A DNA stretch of 64,000 nucleotides, taken from Actinomadura luteofluorescens (GTDB lineage Bacteria; Actinomycetota; Actinomycetes; Streptosporangiales; Streptosporangiaceae). Within the stretch, counting starts at the first letter, position 1. Each line of letters opens with the position of its first letter. The position numbers were made by a program, and so were the translations under genes. The DNA lies in assembly GCF_013409365.1 (NCBI RefSeq), contig NZ_JACCBA010000001.1:4402001-4466000 (forward strand), read 5' to 3'. Below, piece after piece: positions 53,546-62,012 of the stretch. A model generated the notes under the pieces. That model saw only the letters and a list, made by a program, of their open reading frames with translations, had not been told where the DNA came from and did no database searches.

Positions 53546-54568
53546 ATGCCGTCAATGCCCCGAACCTCGCGCGCGGTCAAGCTCGCCGCCCTCCCCGACG
53601 GGCTGCCCGGGCCGGAGCATTTCAGCGTCGTGGACGTGCCGGTACCGGTGCCGGCGGACGGGGAGGTGCTGGTCCGCAACCGCTACTTCCAGGTCTTCCC
53701 CTCGCTGCGCACCCTGATCGGCGGTGGCGTGAAGGGCACTCCCTTCCCGCCGCTGCGTCCGGGCGACACCCTGTTCGGAGCGGCGGTCGGCGAGGTCGTC
53801 GCGGCGCCCGGGGTCGCCGGGCTCCGTCCCGGCGACCTCGTCCGGCACTGGCTGGGGTGGCGCGAGCACGCCGTCATGCCCGCCGGCCAGTGCGCGCCGC
53901 TGGACGGCACGCTGCCCGATCCGGCCGCGCACCTCGGCCAGGCGGGCGTCGCGTACACGGCGCTGGCCCGGGACGCGCGGGTCCGCCCCGGCGACACCGT
54001 GTTCGTCTCCGGCGGCGGGGGCGGGGTCGGCTCGCTGGCCGGTCAGATCGCCCGCCTGCTCGGCGCGGACCGCGTGGTCGGCAGCACCGGCTCGCCGGAC
54101 AAGGCCGCCCGCCTGGTGTCCGAACTGGGATACGACGCGGCGGTGGTCCGGGGCGGGCGGCCCATCGCCGAGCAGCTGGCGGAGGCCGCGCCCGGCGGGA
54201 TCGACGTCCTCGTGGACAACGTCGGCGGCGAGCAGCTCCAGGCCGCGATCACCGCTGCCAGGCCCGGCGCGCGGTTCGTCCTCGTCGGGACGCTGGCCGG
54301 GCAGCTCGCACCGGACCGCTCCGGCACCACCGCCCCGGTCGAGATCGACACGTTCCAGCTCATCGCCAAGCGCATCGAGATGCGCGGTTTCGGCGGGCTG
54401 GACGACGCCGGTCCTCGCCCCGAATGGACCGAGCGCGTCGGGGCCTGGCTGCGCTCGGGCGACCTCACCTTCCCGCACGTGCGCGTCGCGGGCATCGAGC
54501 ACGCCCCGCGGGCGTTGCAGGAACTGATCGGCGGACGGCACCTGGGAGCCGTCATCGTCGAGCTGTGA
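53546..54568 (+). CDS. NADP-dependent MDR alkenal/one reductase
   Basis: 340 aa, ATG at 53546 after TGAGGAGCG. Fits the zinc-free PTGR/CurA/YncB branch: FSVVDVPVPVPADGEVLVRNRYF, then FVSGGGGGVGSLAGQIA and DVLVDNVGGEQLQAAI. It reduces activated double bonds of enals and enones with NADPH. A MerR regulator follows 19 bases later, so they form an operon. Confidence 0.9.
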   Translation: MPSMPRTSRAVKLAALPDGLPGPEHFSVVDVPVPVPADGEVLVRNRYFQVFPSLRTLIGGGVKGTPFPPLRPGDTLFGAAVGEVVAAPGVAGLRPGDLVRHWLGWREHAVMPAGQCAPLDGTLPDPAAHLGQAGVAYTALARDARVRPGDTVFVSGGGGGVGSLAGQIARLLGADRVVGSTGSPDKAARLVSELGYDAAVVRGGRPIAEQLAEAAPGGIDVLVDNVGGEQLQAAITAARPGARFVLVGTLAGQLAPDRSGTTAPVEIDTFQLIAKRIEMRGFGGLDDAGPRPEWTERVGAWLRSGDLTFPHVRVAGIEHAPRALQELIGGRHLGAVIVEL

Positions 54569-54587
54569 CGTCCCGAGAGGAGCCCCC

Positions 54588-55043
54588 ATGCGGATCGGCG
54601 ACGCCGCCGCGGCGGCGGGGACCACCCCGCGAGCACTGCGGTTCTACGAGCAGCGCGGCCTCCTGCCCCCGCCGTCCCGCACCGCCAGTGGGCAGCGCCG
54701 GTACGGCCCCCGCGAGGTGGCCCGCGTGCTGACCATCCGCCGGCTGCTGTCGCTGGGCCTGACCATCGAGGACGTCCGCGGCTGCGCGGACCGGCTCGAC
54801 CTGCTGGACGGCGACGCGCTCCCGCCCTACGGCGGCCCCGGCTGCACGCGGAGCACCGGGGTCGCCCGGCGCCGCCTCGCCGTCCTCGACGCCGAGATCG
54901 CCCGCCTGACGGAACTGCGCGACGCGCTCGCCGCCCGGATCGGCGACGCGGCGGACGAGCCGCCGCCCGCCGCGCCGGGGGCACCGCCGCCGCGACGGAC
55001 ACCGCCGCGTGCCTCAGATCTCGAACAGCCGACGAATCCCTGA
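54588..55043 (+). CDS. MerR-family regulator
   Basis: 151 aa, ATG at 54588 after GAGAGGAG. HTH and wing: MRIGDAAAAAGTTPRALRFYEQRGLLPPPSR, SGQRRYGPREVARVLTIRRLLSLGLTIEDVRG, then a dimer helix and a Pro-rich end. A single Cys pair region (RGCADRL, GPGCTRS) could sense thiol-reactive compounds. The last 30 bases overlap the convergent gene. Confidence 0.9.
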   Translation: MRIGDAAAAAGTTPRALRFYEQRGLLPPPSRTASGQRRYGPREVARVLTIRRLLSLGLTIEDVRGCADRLDLLDGDALPPYGGPGCTRSTGVARRRLAVLDAEIARLTELRDALAARIGDAADEPPPAAPGAPPPRRTPPRASDLEQPTNP

Positions 55044-56156
55044 CAGCGGACCGGAAGGGGGCGCAGGCCGCGGCGGCGCGACGGACAACGACCACCGGGC
55101 CGACTCCGCCGCGTGGACGACGATCAACCCGGGCCCACAGATCCGGGCACTCTTGCGGTCTTCGTCCAGAAAGTCGTACATCAAGGTCTCAAGCCTGCCG
55201 AACCGGCACCGCTCCCAGCGACCGTGCTTCTTCAGACAGCGGTACTCGACCTCCCATCCGGACGGGCCGGAGACGTGGATGCCGAGGACGGCCGGTGCCC
55301 GTGCATGGTGGACGAGTACCTCGGCACCGCTCCCCTGGTGTTCGCGGACCAGTTCCACGGCCTCGCTGAGCGGATGCAGCCGGACCGTCCATGTCCCGGT
55401 GCCCCGGTGCACTTCAGAGGGAGCGATCCGCAGGTGCGTGGGGGCCTCGAAGCTGTCCGGGGTCGTGGCGAGGTAGAAGCGAGCCCGCGCGCTGCCCCCG
55501 AGGATGCGAACCCTGAGGGTCTTCGGCCTGTTCTGCTCGGCCATGACAAGCACGGAGTTGAACTCGGTGGATCCCGTACCGTTCCTGGTCACCTCCATGA
55601 TGGCCGACCGGCCGGGCTCGGGCCAGTCGATCGGGATCGTGTACTCCCGCTCGTTGCTCCCCGAGTAGGAGAACCGCCGGTCCTGCAACGGCTGCGGGCT
55701 TGGCGGCCCTCCGCGTTCGCGTGCGGCGCGGGAGACGTCTACGGGCACCGGCAGCCTGTGGGCGCGGGCATCCATACGGACCAGGGCGTTCCTGGCATGG
55801 GCGAGTTCCTGGCGGACCTGCTCGAAGTCACCGGAGTCGAGGGCGTCCGTGGCGCCGCTGTAGCCGTCGAGCACACGCCGGTAGTCCGCCAGGGACTCCG
55901 GCGGCACGTCCGGCGCGGCCGGGTCGAAGGTGAGCCGACCGATCTCCTCGCCCAGCCCGATGACCGTTTCGGCGAGTTCGGCGAGCCGCCGGTCCGGTGT
56001 CGGTCCACCCCCGTCCCGGACGGCGTCGGCCGCGACGGCGGTGGGTTTCGCCGGCGCCTCCGAACGCCGCGTCCGGAAGACGTAGAGGAAGGGCAGGGCA
56101 CTGGCGAGCCCCAGTACATAGCTGAGTAGGAGATCCACGGCGGCCCCTCCCGACAT
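55014..56156 (-). CDS. Membrane-anchored hypothetical protein
   Basis: 380 aa from ATG at 56156. One N-terminal helix (LLLSYVLGLASALPFLYVF, residues 9-27), a helical domain (55-150, TVIGLGEEIGRL, ALDSGDFEQVRQELAHARNAL) and a beta-rich C-terminal domain (190-370) with FNSVLVMAEQNRPKTLRVRILG, FYLATTPDSFEAP and KKHGRWERCRF. No family recognised. A start further upstream is possible but lacks a hydrophobic start. Confidence 0.6.
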   Translation of the reverse strand: MSGGAAVDLLLSYVLGLASALPFLYVFRTRRSEAPAKPTAVAADAVRDGGGPTPDRRLAELAETVIGLGEEIGRLTFDPAAPDVPPESLADYRRVLDGYSGATDALDSGDFEQVRQELAHARNALVRMDARAHRLPVPVDVSRAARERGGPPSPQPLQDRRFSYSGSNEREYTIPIDWPEPGRSAIMEVTRNGTGSTEFNSVLVMAEQNRPKTLRVRILGGSARARFYLATTPDSFEAPTHLRIAPSEVHRGTGTWTVRLHPLSEAVELVREHQGSGAEVLVHHARAPAVLGIHVSGPSGWEVEYRCLKKHGRWERCRFGRLETLMYDFLDEDRKSARICGPGLIVVHAAESARWSLSVAPPRPAPPSGPLSGIRRLFEI

Positions 56157-56335
56157 CCCTGGCGCTCCGGTGCGGAGGACTGGATCCCCCGATCGTAAGG
56201 CGCCCCGGAACACCGCGGTGACCAGCCGGGTCTCCGCCGGCAGGAGCACCCGCCCGCCTCGTCCCGGGCCGGTGCGGCTCCGGAGGCGGAGGCGGCCGGC
56301 GAGAGCCCCCGGCCGTGAACAGGTAGGGCGCCCAG

Positions 56336-56350
56336 TCATCTGACAGATGA
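56336..56350. promoter_or_regulatory. Palindrome TCATCT-GAC-AGATGA
   Basis: Perfect 6-bp half sites, 67 bases before the FMN reductase start, likely an operator for the reductase-exporter operon. No regulator gene adjoins. Confidence 0.5.
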
Positions 56351-56416
56351 GCCGCCGGCGGTGGTCTCCGTAGCTTCGGACGCGTCACCATGCCGCGCCT
56401 TCGAGGGAGAGACCAT

Positions 56417-56989
56417 ATGACCAAGGCACCGCTGCGCGTCGCGATCATCATCGGGAGCACGCGGGAGGGACGGTTCGGGCCGACCGTGGGGACCTGGTTC
56501 GCCGAGCAGGCCCGGCAGCGCGACGACCTGGCCGTCGACGTGGTCGACGTGGCGGACGAGCCGCCGCCCGCCGCGCTGGGGGCGCCGCCGTCCGAGGGGT
56601 TCGCGAGCGTGACCCGGACGCTGCACGAGGCCGACGCCTACGTCGTGGTGACTTGCGAGTACAACCACAGCTTCCCCGGCACGCTGAAGAACCTGATCGA
56701 CACCCACTTCCACGAGTGGCGGGCCAAGCCCGTCTCGTTCGTGTCGTACGGCGGGCTGGCGGGCGGGCTGCGGTCCGTCGAGCACCTGCGGGGCGTCTTC
56801 GCCGAACTGCACGCCGTGACCGTCCGCGACACCGTCAGCTTCCACCACCCGTGGAACTGGTTCGGGGACGACGGCCGGCCGAACGACCCCGAGGGGGCGT
56901 CGGGGGCGGCCAAGGGGATGCTCGACCAGCTCGCCTGGTGGGGGAACGCGCTGCGCGACGCCCGGGCCGTCCGCCCGTACGGGGGCTGA
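56417..56989 (+). CDS. NADPH-dependent FMN reductase
   Basis: 190 aa, ATG at 56417 after GAGGGAGAG. Flavodoxin-like fold: IIIGSTREGRFGPTV phosphate loop, TCEYNHSFPGTLKNLID, FVSYGGLAGG. Quinone or azo reduction is possible. The following MFS gene starts two bases after its stop, so they are coupled. Confidence 0.92.
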   Translation: MTKAPLRVAIIIGSTREGRFGPTVGTWFAEQARQRDDLAVDVVDVADEPPPAALGAPPSEGFASVTRTLHEADAYVVVTCEYNHSFPGTLKNLIDTHFHEWRAKPVSFVSYGGLAGGLRSVEHLRGVFAELHAVTVRDTVSFHHPWNWFGDDGRPNDPEGASGAAKGMLDQLAWWGNALRDARAVRPYGG

Positions 56990-56990
56990 G

Positions 56991-58463
56991 GTGACCGCGA
57001 CGGCCGAGGCCCCGCCGCGGGACCGGACGGCGCCGGACCCGATGGCGGTCGTGCTCGTGCTCGTCCTCGGCTCCATCATGATCACGCTGGACACCACGGT
57101 CGTGAACGTCGCGATCGACCGGCTGTCGCAGGAGTTCCGCGCCCCGCTCGGCACGATCCAGTGGGTGGCGACCGGGTACTCGCTGGCGCTCGGCGCGGTG
57201 ATCCCGTCCAGCGCGTGGGCGGTCGGCCGGTTCGGCGCCCGCCGGCTGTACCTGGGCGCGATCGCGACGTTCGGGGCCGGGTCGCTGCTCGCCGGGCTGG
57301 CGTGGAACATCGAGTCGCTGATCGCGTTCCGGATCGTGCAGGGGTTCAGCGGCGGGCTGGTGATGCCGGTCGGCATGACGATCCTGCTGCGCTCCGCCGG
57401 GCCCGAGCGGCTCGGCCGGCTGATGAGCACCCTCGGGCTGGCGATCCTCGTCGGGCCGCTCGCCGGGCCCGTCCTCGGCGGCTGGCTGATCGACGAGGTG
57501 TCGTGGCGGTGGATGTTCTTCGTGAACCTGCCCGTCGCGGCGGCCGTGGTGGCGCTGGCCTCGCGGCTGTTCCCGCGCGACGTCCCGGCGGAGGCGAAGC
57601 CGCTGGACGTCCCCGGCCTGCTGATGCTCTCACCCGGCATCGCCGCCGTGCTGTACGGCGTGACGACGGGCGGCGACCGCGGCGCGTTCGGCTCGCCGGG
57701 CGTCGTGGTGCCGATGGCCGCGGGCGCGGTGCTGATCGCCGCGTTCGCCGTCCGGGCCCTGACGGCCCGGCATCCGCTGATCGACCTGCGCGGCTTCCGG
57801 GACCGGACGTTCGCCGCGGCGACCGGCACGCTGGCCCTGTTCTCGTTCGGCTACTTCGGCTCGATGCTGCTGCTCCCGCTGTACCTGCAGGTCGTGCGCG
57901 GCGAGAGCGCGACGATGGCGGGCGTGCTCGGCATCCCGTTCGCGCTCGGCTCCGGGACGGTGATGCAGGTCGCGGGCCGGATCGCCGACCGGGTGCCGCC
58001 CGGGCGGCTCGTCCCGGTGTCGGTCGCGACGGCCTTCGCCGGGTTCGCGCTGTTCACCGTCCAGCTCGACGCGGACGCGCCCTACTGGGGGCTGTGCGCG
58101 ACGATGCTGCTGATGGGGGCGGGCGGCGGCGCGACGATGATGCCCGCGATGACGGCGGCGACCCGCGGCCTGCCGCACGACCGGGCCCCGGCGGCGAGCG
58201 CGACGGTCAACCTGGTCAACACCATGTCGGGCGCGATCGGGATGGCGACGGCGTCGGTCGTGCTGTCGTCGCTGATGAGCGGCCTGGCGCCGGACGGGCG
58301 GGGCGGCGCGCTCCAGGCCGTCCACGGGCTGGACCCGGACGCGCGCCGGGCCGTCGCGGGACCGCTCGCGGAGGCGTTCCAGCACACCTACCTGTTCGCG
58401 GTCGGCATGATCGCCCTGGCGCTGGTTCCGGCACTGCTGCTGCCGCGCCGCCCCGTCCGCTGA
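56991..58463 (+). CDS. DHA2-type MFS exporter
   Basis: 490 aa from GTG at 56991, coupled to the reductase gene. Fourteen helices; LDTTVVNVAIDRLSQEF, GRFGARRLYLGAIATFGAGSLL, and GPLAGPVLGGWLIDEVSWRW, typical of EmrB/QacA exporters. Exported compound unknown; pairing with a reductase suggests quinone or flavin-reactive toxicants. Confidence 0.92.
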   Translation: MTATAEAPPRDRTAPDPMAVVLVLVLGSIMITLDTTVVNVAIDRLSQEFRAPLGTIQWVATGYSLALGAVIPSSAWAVGRFGARRLYLGAIATFGAGSLLAGLAWNIESLIAFRIVQGFSGGLVMPVGMTILLRSAGPERLGRLMSTLGLAILVGPLAGPVLGGWLIDEVSWRWMFFVNLPVAAAVVALASRLFPRDVPAEAKPLDVPGLLMLSPGIAAVLYGVTTGGDRGAFGSPGVVVPMAAGAVLIAAFAVRALTARHPLIDLRGFRDRTFAAATGTLALFSFGYFGSMLLLPLYLQVVRGESATMAGVLGIPFALGSGTVMQVAGRIADRVPPGRLVPVSVATAFAGFALFTVQLDADAPYWGLCATMLLMGAGGGATMMPAMTAATRGLPHDRAPAASATVNLVNTMSGAIGMATASVVLSSLMSGLAPDGRGGALQAVHGLDPDARRAVAGPLAEAFQHTYLFAVGMIALALVPALLLPRRPVR

Positions 58464-58468
58464 CACCT

Positions 58469-58495
58469 CGGTCCCCGGCCGGCGGCCGGGGACCG
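58469..58495. terminator. Bidirectional terminator
   Basis: CGGTCCCCGGCC and complement, 12-bp perfect stem, loop GGC, between the convergent exporter and SDR genes. Confidence 0.8.
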
Positions 58496-58502
58496 GGGGC
58501 GC

Positions 58503-59309
58503 TCAGACCTCCTTGAGGAAGCCGGAGTCGACGGCGAAGTCGGCCCCGGTCGTGCTCGCCGACCGCGGCGAGGCCAGCAGCACGACCACGTCCGCGACCT
58601 CCTGCGGCGTCGCGAGACGGCCCGTCGTGAGGCTCATCATCTCGGCCGCGCCGCCGTCCAGCACCGCGTCGCGGTCGGAGCCGGTGGCCCCGGCGATGAT
58701 GTCGGCGGCGCCGCCCTCGTCCGTCCACCACGGCGTCCGGACCGGGCCCGGCGACACCGAGTTGACGCGGACGCCCTGCGGCGCGAACTCCTCCGACAGC
58801 CCCTTCGTCAGGTTGTTCAGCGCCGCCTTGGCCGCGTTGTAGTCGAAGTTCATCGGCCCGGGGCGCCGTCCGTTGCCCGACGAGACGTTCACGATCGACG
58901 CCGCGTCGCTCTCCAGCAGGTGCGGCATCGCCGCACGCACCGCGCGGACCACGGCGAACAGGTTGAACTCGAACATCTCGCGCCAGTCGTCGTCCGACGG
59001 GGTCAGGAACCCGAACCGGGGCAGCGTCGCGCCGGGCGGCGGCCCGCCCGCGTTGTTGACCAGGACGTCGAGCCGGCCGAACTCCTCCACGGCCCGCGCG
59101 ACGACCTGCGCCGGGGCATCGGCGTCCATCAGGTCGGCGGGCACGTGCAGCAGGTTCGGCCCGGCGAGCGCGTCCAGCTCCCCGCCTGGCTTGCGGGACA
59201 CGGCGACGACGCGGGCGCCCTCGTCCAGCAGCGTCCGCGTGACGGCCGCCCCGATCCCCTTCGACGCCCCGGTGACGATCGCGACGCGTCCGGCAAGCCG
59301 CAGGTCCAT
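58503..59309 (-). CDS. Short-chain dehydrogenase/reductase
   Basis: 268 aa; ATG at 59309 with AGAGGGAG upstream. Classical SDR: TGASKGIG cofactor loop, VNNAGG, IVNVSSGNG with the catalytic Ser, and YNAAK active site. An Asn/Phe-rich stretch and C-terminal extension EEMMSL-like differ slightly from FabG. Oxidises or reduces a small hydroxyl compound; substrate unknown. Confidence 0.92.
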   Translation of the reverse strand: MDLRLAGRVAIVTGASKGIGAAVTRTLLDEGARVVAVSRKPGGELDALAGPNLLHVPADLMDADAPAQVVARAVEEFGRLDVLVNNAGGPPPGATLPRFGFLTPSDDDWREMFEFNLFAVVRAVRAAMPHLLESDAASIVNVSSGNGRRPGPMNFDYNAAKAALNNLTKGLSEEFAPQGVRVNSVSPGPVRTPWWTDEGGAADIIAGATGSDRDAVLDGGAAEMMSLTTGRLATPQEVADVVVLLASPRSASTTGADFAVDSGFLKEV

Positions 59310-59412
59310 GGATCTCCCTCTCATCAGGCGGGCGCGCCCACCCCGGACGCGCCTCGCCCTCTGAACCCCGCCCCCCTCCCACCGGTTGCACCGGCGAGCG
59401 CCCCGTCGGGAG

Positions 59413-59985
59413 CTAGGCGTTCCGGGATTTCGCCTCGGCCGCGCGGCGCGCACGCAGGGCGCGCACCCGGCCGCGGCTGGCGCAGGCGGGGGACGGGCAC
59501 CAGCGGCGGCGACCGGCCGTGTCGACGAAGACGCCGCGGCAGTCGTCCTCGGGGCAGACCTTGAGGTCGCTCCGCGCGGGTCCGGTCAGGTGGTCGACGG
59601 CCTGCCGCGCGACGCGCCCCAGCGCCGCCGCGGCGGTCGGGGGCGCGGACCTGGTGATCCGCACTCCGGCCGAGAGGTCGACCGGGTCCTCCTCGGCGAG
59701 GTAGCCGGCGAGGCCACGCACGTCGTCCTCGTCCGGCGGGCGTCCGTCCACGGTCGCGAGGGCGATCGGACGCAGCAGCTCGCGCAGGAGAAGGGCCCGG
59801 TCAAGGTCGTGCCGGTCGGGCGGCCGGACGGGGGCGAGCTCGCAGAGGTCCAGCCACTCGGCGAACCGGCCGGGATCGGGAAGGCGCTCGACCGACCGCG
59901 CGCCGAAGGCCTGGCCGCGCGTAGCGAGCAGGTTCAGCCAGGTCGCGCCGCAGTCGAGCCGGAACGCCGACGGATCAACCTTCAT
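59413..59985 (-). CDS. CGNR zinc-finger (ABATE domain) regulator
   Basis: 190 aa from ATG at 59985. N-terminal ABATE domain (DCGATWLNLLATRG, WLDLCELAPV) and C-terminal zinc finger CPEDDCRGVFVD...RRRWCPSPACASRGRV, a CGNR variant (four Cys, R-rich). Such proteins are thought to be stress-linked transcriptional regulators. Divergent from the CMD-phosphotriesterase operon with two identical palindromes between them. Confidence 0.87.
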   Translation of the reverse strand: MKVDPSAFRLDCGATWLNLLATRGQAFGARSVERLPDPGRFAEWLDLCELAPVRPPDRHDLDRALLLRELLRPIALATVDGRPPDEDDVRGLAGYLAEEDPVDLSAGVRITRSAPPTAAAALGRVARQAVDHLTGPARSDLKVCPEDDCRGVFVDTAGRRRWCPSPACASRGRVRALRARRAAEAKSRNA

Positions 59986-59994
59986 GCGACCAGA

Positions 59995-60013
59995 GTAACG
60001 CTCGACCCGTTAC
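59995..60013. promoter_or_regulatory. CGNR operator candidate 1
   Basis: GTAACG-N7-CGTTAC, perfect half sites, 10 bases from the regulator start codon. Confidence 0.72.
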
Positions 60014-60022
60014 GGTGCTACG

Positions 60023-60041
60023 GTAACGATTCAAGCGTTAC
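60023..60041. promoter_or_regulatory. CGNR operator candidate 2
   Basis: GTAACG-N7-CGTTAC again, 28 bases centre to centre from the first, immediately before the CMD ribosome-binding site AGAGGAG. Confidence 0.72.
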
Positions 60042-60053
60042 AGAGGAGATCCC

Positions 60054-60443
60054 ATGCCGCTCGACGAGCACCTCACCCGCACCCGCCTCGACCGGGACGC
60101 GGCCTACCGGCTGCTGGACGTCCTCCAGGACGAGGCCGCCCAGAACGCCGCCCTCCCCGGCCTCGACGACCTCGCGCCGGGCTTCCCCGACTGGATCGTC
60201 ACGAGCCTGTTCGGCGGCACCTACCAGCGCGACGGCCTGTCCCTGCGCGACCGGCAGCTGCTCAACCTCGCCGCCCTCACCGCGATGGGCGGCGTGGACC
60301 CGCAGCTCACCGGGCACGTGCGGACCTGCCTGCGGCTGGGCATGGCCCGCGAGGAGATCGTGGAGGCGCTCGTCCACCTCGCGCCGTACGTCGGCGTCCC
60401 GAAGGCCCTCGCCGGCCTGCGCGTGGCGGCGGCGGCGCTGTGA
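60054..60443 (+). CDS. Carboxymuconolactone decarboxylase family protein
   Basis: 129 aa from ATG at 60054, AGAGGAG upstream. CMD/AhpD-like helical fold: LDDLAPGFPDWIVTSLFGGTYQRDGLSLRDRQLLNLAALTAMGG and HVRTCLRLGMAREEIVEALVHLAPYVGVPKA. It has no CxxC pair, so it belongs to the decarboxylase rather than the peroxidase type. Overlaps the phosphotriesterase gene by four bases. Confidence 0.9.
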   Translation: MPLDEHLTRTRLDRDAAYRLLDVLQDEAAQNAALPGLDDLAPGFPDWIVTSLFGGTYQRDGLSLRDRQLLNLAALTAMGGVDPQLTGHVRTCLRLGMAREEIVEALVHLAPYVGVPKALAGLRVAAAAL

Positions 60444-61312
60444 GGATCAGGACGGTCCTCGGCGACATCGCCCCCGGCGACCTCGGCGTCTGCGACGCCC
60501 ACGACCACCTCTTCATCCGCTCGCCCCGGCTGCCGGGCGAGGAGCTCGACGACCCCGCCGCGGCCGCCGCCCAGCTGCGCGCCTTCGCCCGGCTCGGCGG
60601 CGGCGCGGTCGCCCAGTGGACCCCCCACGGGATGGGGCGCCGCATCGACGACCTCGCGGACGTCTCGCGCGCCACCGGCGTCCACGTCATCGCCGCCACC
60701 GGCCTGCACCATGCCGCCCACTACGACGCCGACCTGCTGGAACGCCTCCAACCGGACACCCTCTTCGCCGACGAGCTGACCCGCGGCCGGGCGGGCATGA
60801 TCAAGGTCGCCACGGCCTTCCACGGCCTGGACGCCCACGCCCGGCGCGTCATGACCGCGGCGGCCGCTGCGTCGAACGCGACCGGCGCCCCCATCGGGGT
60901 CCACCTGGAGCAGGGGACGTCCGCCCTCGACGTCCTCGACCTGCTCTGCGGGGCCCTCGGCGTCCCGCCGGACCGGGTGATCCTCGGTCACCTCAACCGC
61001 TCTCCCGATTCGTGGGTCCACCGCCGCGCCGCGGAATCGGGCGCCTACCTGGCGTTCGACGGCCCGTCCCGCACCCATCACGCCACCGACTGGCACCTGT
61101 TCGCCTCCCTCGCCGCGCTCGCGGAAGCCGGCCACACCGACCGGCTCCTGCTCGGAGGCGACACGACGACGGCGAGCGCACGCGCGGAACTGGGCATCCC
61201 CCACGTACTGCGCGCCCTGCGCCCGCGCGTCGAACGGCAACTGGGCCGCGAGGCGGCGACGGCCATCTTCACCACGAACCCGGCCAGAGCGTTCGCCGCC
61301 CCCTGGCCCTAA
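60440..61312 (+). CDS. Phosphotriesterase-family metal hydrolase
   Basis: 290 aa from GTG at 60440 (GTGA overlap). Binuclear metal site of the PTE/PLL amidohydrolase family: HDH (21-23), Lys122 in MIKVAT (carbamylated bridge), His155 in GVHLEQG, His184 in GHLNRSP and Asp241 in GGDTT. Members hydrolyse lactones, quorum-sensing lactones or phosphotriesters. Pairing with a CMD protein suggests lactone breakdown of an aromatic pathway. Confidence 0.92.
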   Translation: MRIRTVLGDIAPGDLGVCDAHDHLFIRSPRLPGEELDDPAAAAAQLRAFARLGGGAVAQWTPHGMGRRIDDLADVSRATGVHVIAATGLHHAAHYDADLLERLQPDTLFADELTRGRAGMIKVATAFHGLDAHARRVMTAAAAASNATGAPIGVHLEQGTSALDVLDLLCGALGVPPDRVILGHLNRSPDSWVHRRAAESGAYLAFDGPSRTHHATDWHLFASLAALAEAGHTDRLLLGGDTTTASARAELGIPHVLRALRPRVERQLGREAATAIFTTNPARAFAAPWP

Positions 61313-61350
61313 AGCCTGTTTCGAAGGCGCCTCAGCCACGCGCACGAACG

Positions 61351-61511
61351 CGTGACCTGCCCGGTGAAGCGAAGCCGAAGGCGAGCGAAACCGGGCAGAT
61401 CGCGAAGCGATGCCGCGTTCGCCCAGGCCAGGTCACGTAGCGAGCCGCCAGGCGAGCGAAGTGGGCCGGGACTGAGAAAACACAGCCGCCAGGCGAGCAA
61501 AGTGGGCCGGG
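61351..61511. repeat. Structured intergenic element, copy D (diverged)
   Basis: Between convergent PTE and 61516 genes. Outer helix CGTGACCT/AGGTCACG (61351-61358, 61430-61437), inner hairpin CTGCCCGGT/ACCGGGCAG (61357-61398), then the GCGAGCCGCCAGGCGAG motif shared with copy A (61440 onward). A 28-base unit AGCCGCCAGGCGAGCRAAG... repeats at 61443 and 61484. Overall similarity to A-C is limited to this motif and the layout. Confidence 0.6.
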
Positions 61512-61515
61512 CCTG

Positions 61516-61965
61516 CTAGCCCAGAGCCTCGTAGACGAGGGCGGCCACCGCCCCGTACGCCAGGTGGGGGACGACGTCCGACGCCCAGTCGGACGCCGAC
61601 CACTCCCTGGGGTCGGTCAGGCCGAGAACGGTCATCGGGGCGGTCGACCCGGCCATCGCCAGCCCCGTCAGGACGGCGGTCCCGGCCAGCCGGGGGAAGC
61701 GCCTGCGTCCGGCGAGCAGGCCGTAGAGCAGCCCCGCGCCGAGGCCGGTGCCGAAGCCGAGCATCGGCCCGAGCCCGGCCTTGCGGTTCTCGGCCTCCTC
61801 GCCCTCGCCCAGAGCGAACCCGACGACGTCGGCCAGCTTCTCCACGCTCTTCTCCGGCGTGCTGCTGGCGGGCCGTCCCCGGACCGCCATGTCGAGATAG
61901 GTCACCATGTTCAGAGCGGTGGTCCCGGCCGCCCCGGCGGTCAGCCCGCGCGTGATTCTGTCCAT
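61516..61965 (-). CDS. Hypothetical membrane protein
   Basis: 149 aa from ATG at 61965. Hydrophobic segments TRGLTAGAAGTTALNMVTYL, GLGPMLGFGTGLGAGLLYGLL, TAVLTGLAMAGSTAPMTVLGL and VVPHLAYGAVAALVYEAL indicate four short helices. A polar stretch PASSTPEKSVEKLADVVGF lies between the first two. Resembles DUF1440-like small membrane proteins; function unknown. Confidence 0.7.
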   Translation of the reverse strand: MDRITRGLTAGAAGTTALNMVTYLDMAVRGRPASSTPEKSVEKLADVVGFALGEGEEAENRKAGLGPMLGFGTGLGAGLLYGLLAGRRRFPRLAGTAVLTGLAMAGSTAPMTVLGLTDPREWSASDWASDVVPHLAYGAVAALVYEALG

Positions 61966-62012
61966 GCGGTCGCGCTACCCAGCATCCACGTCCTCCCACC
62001 TGCCCCGCCCGG

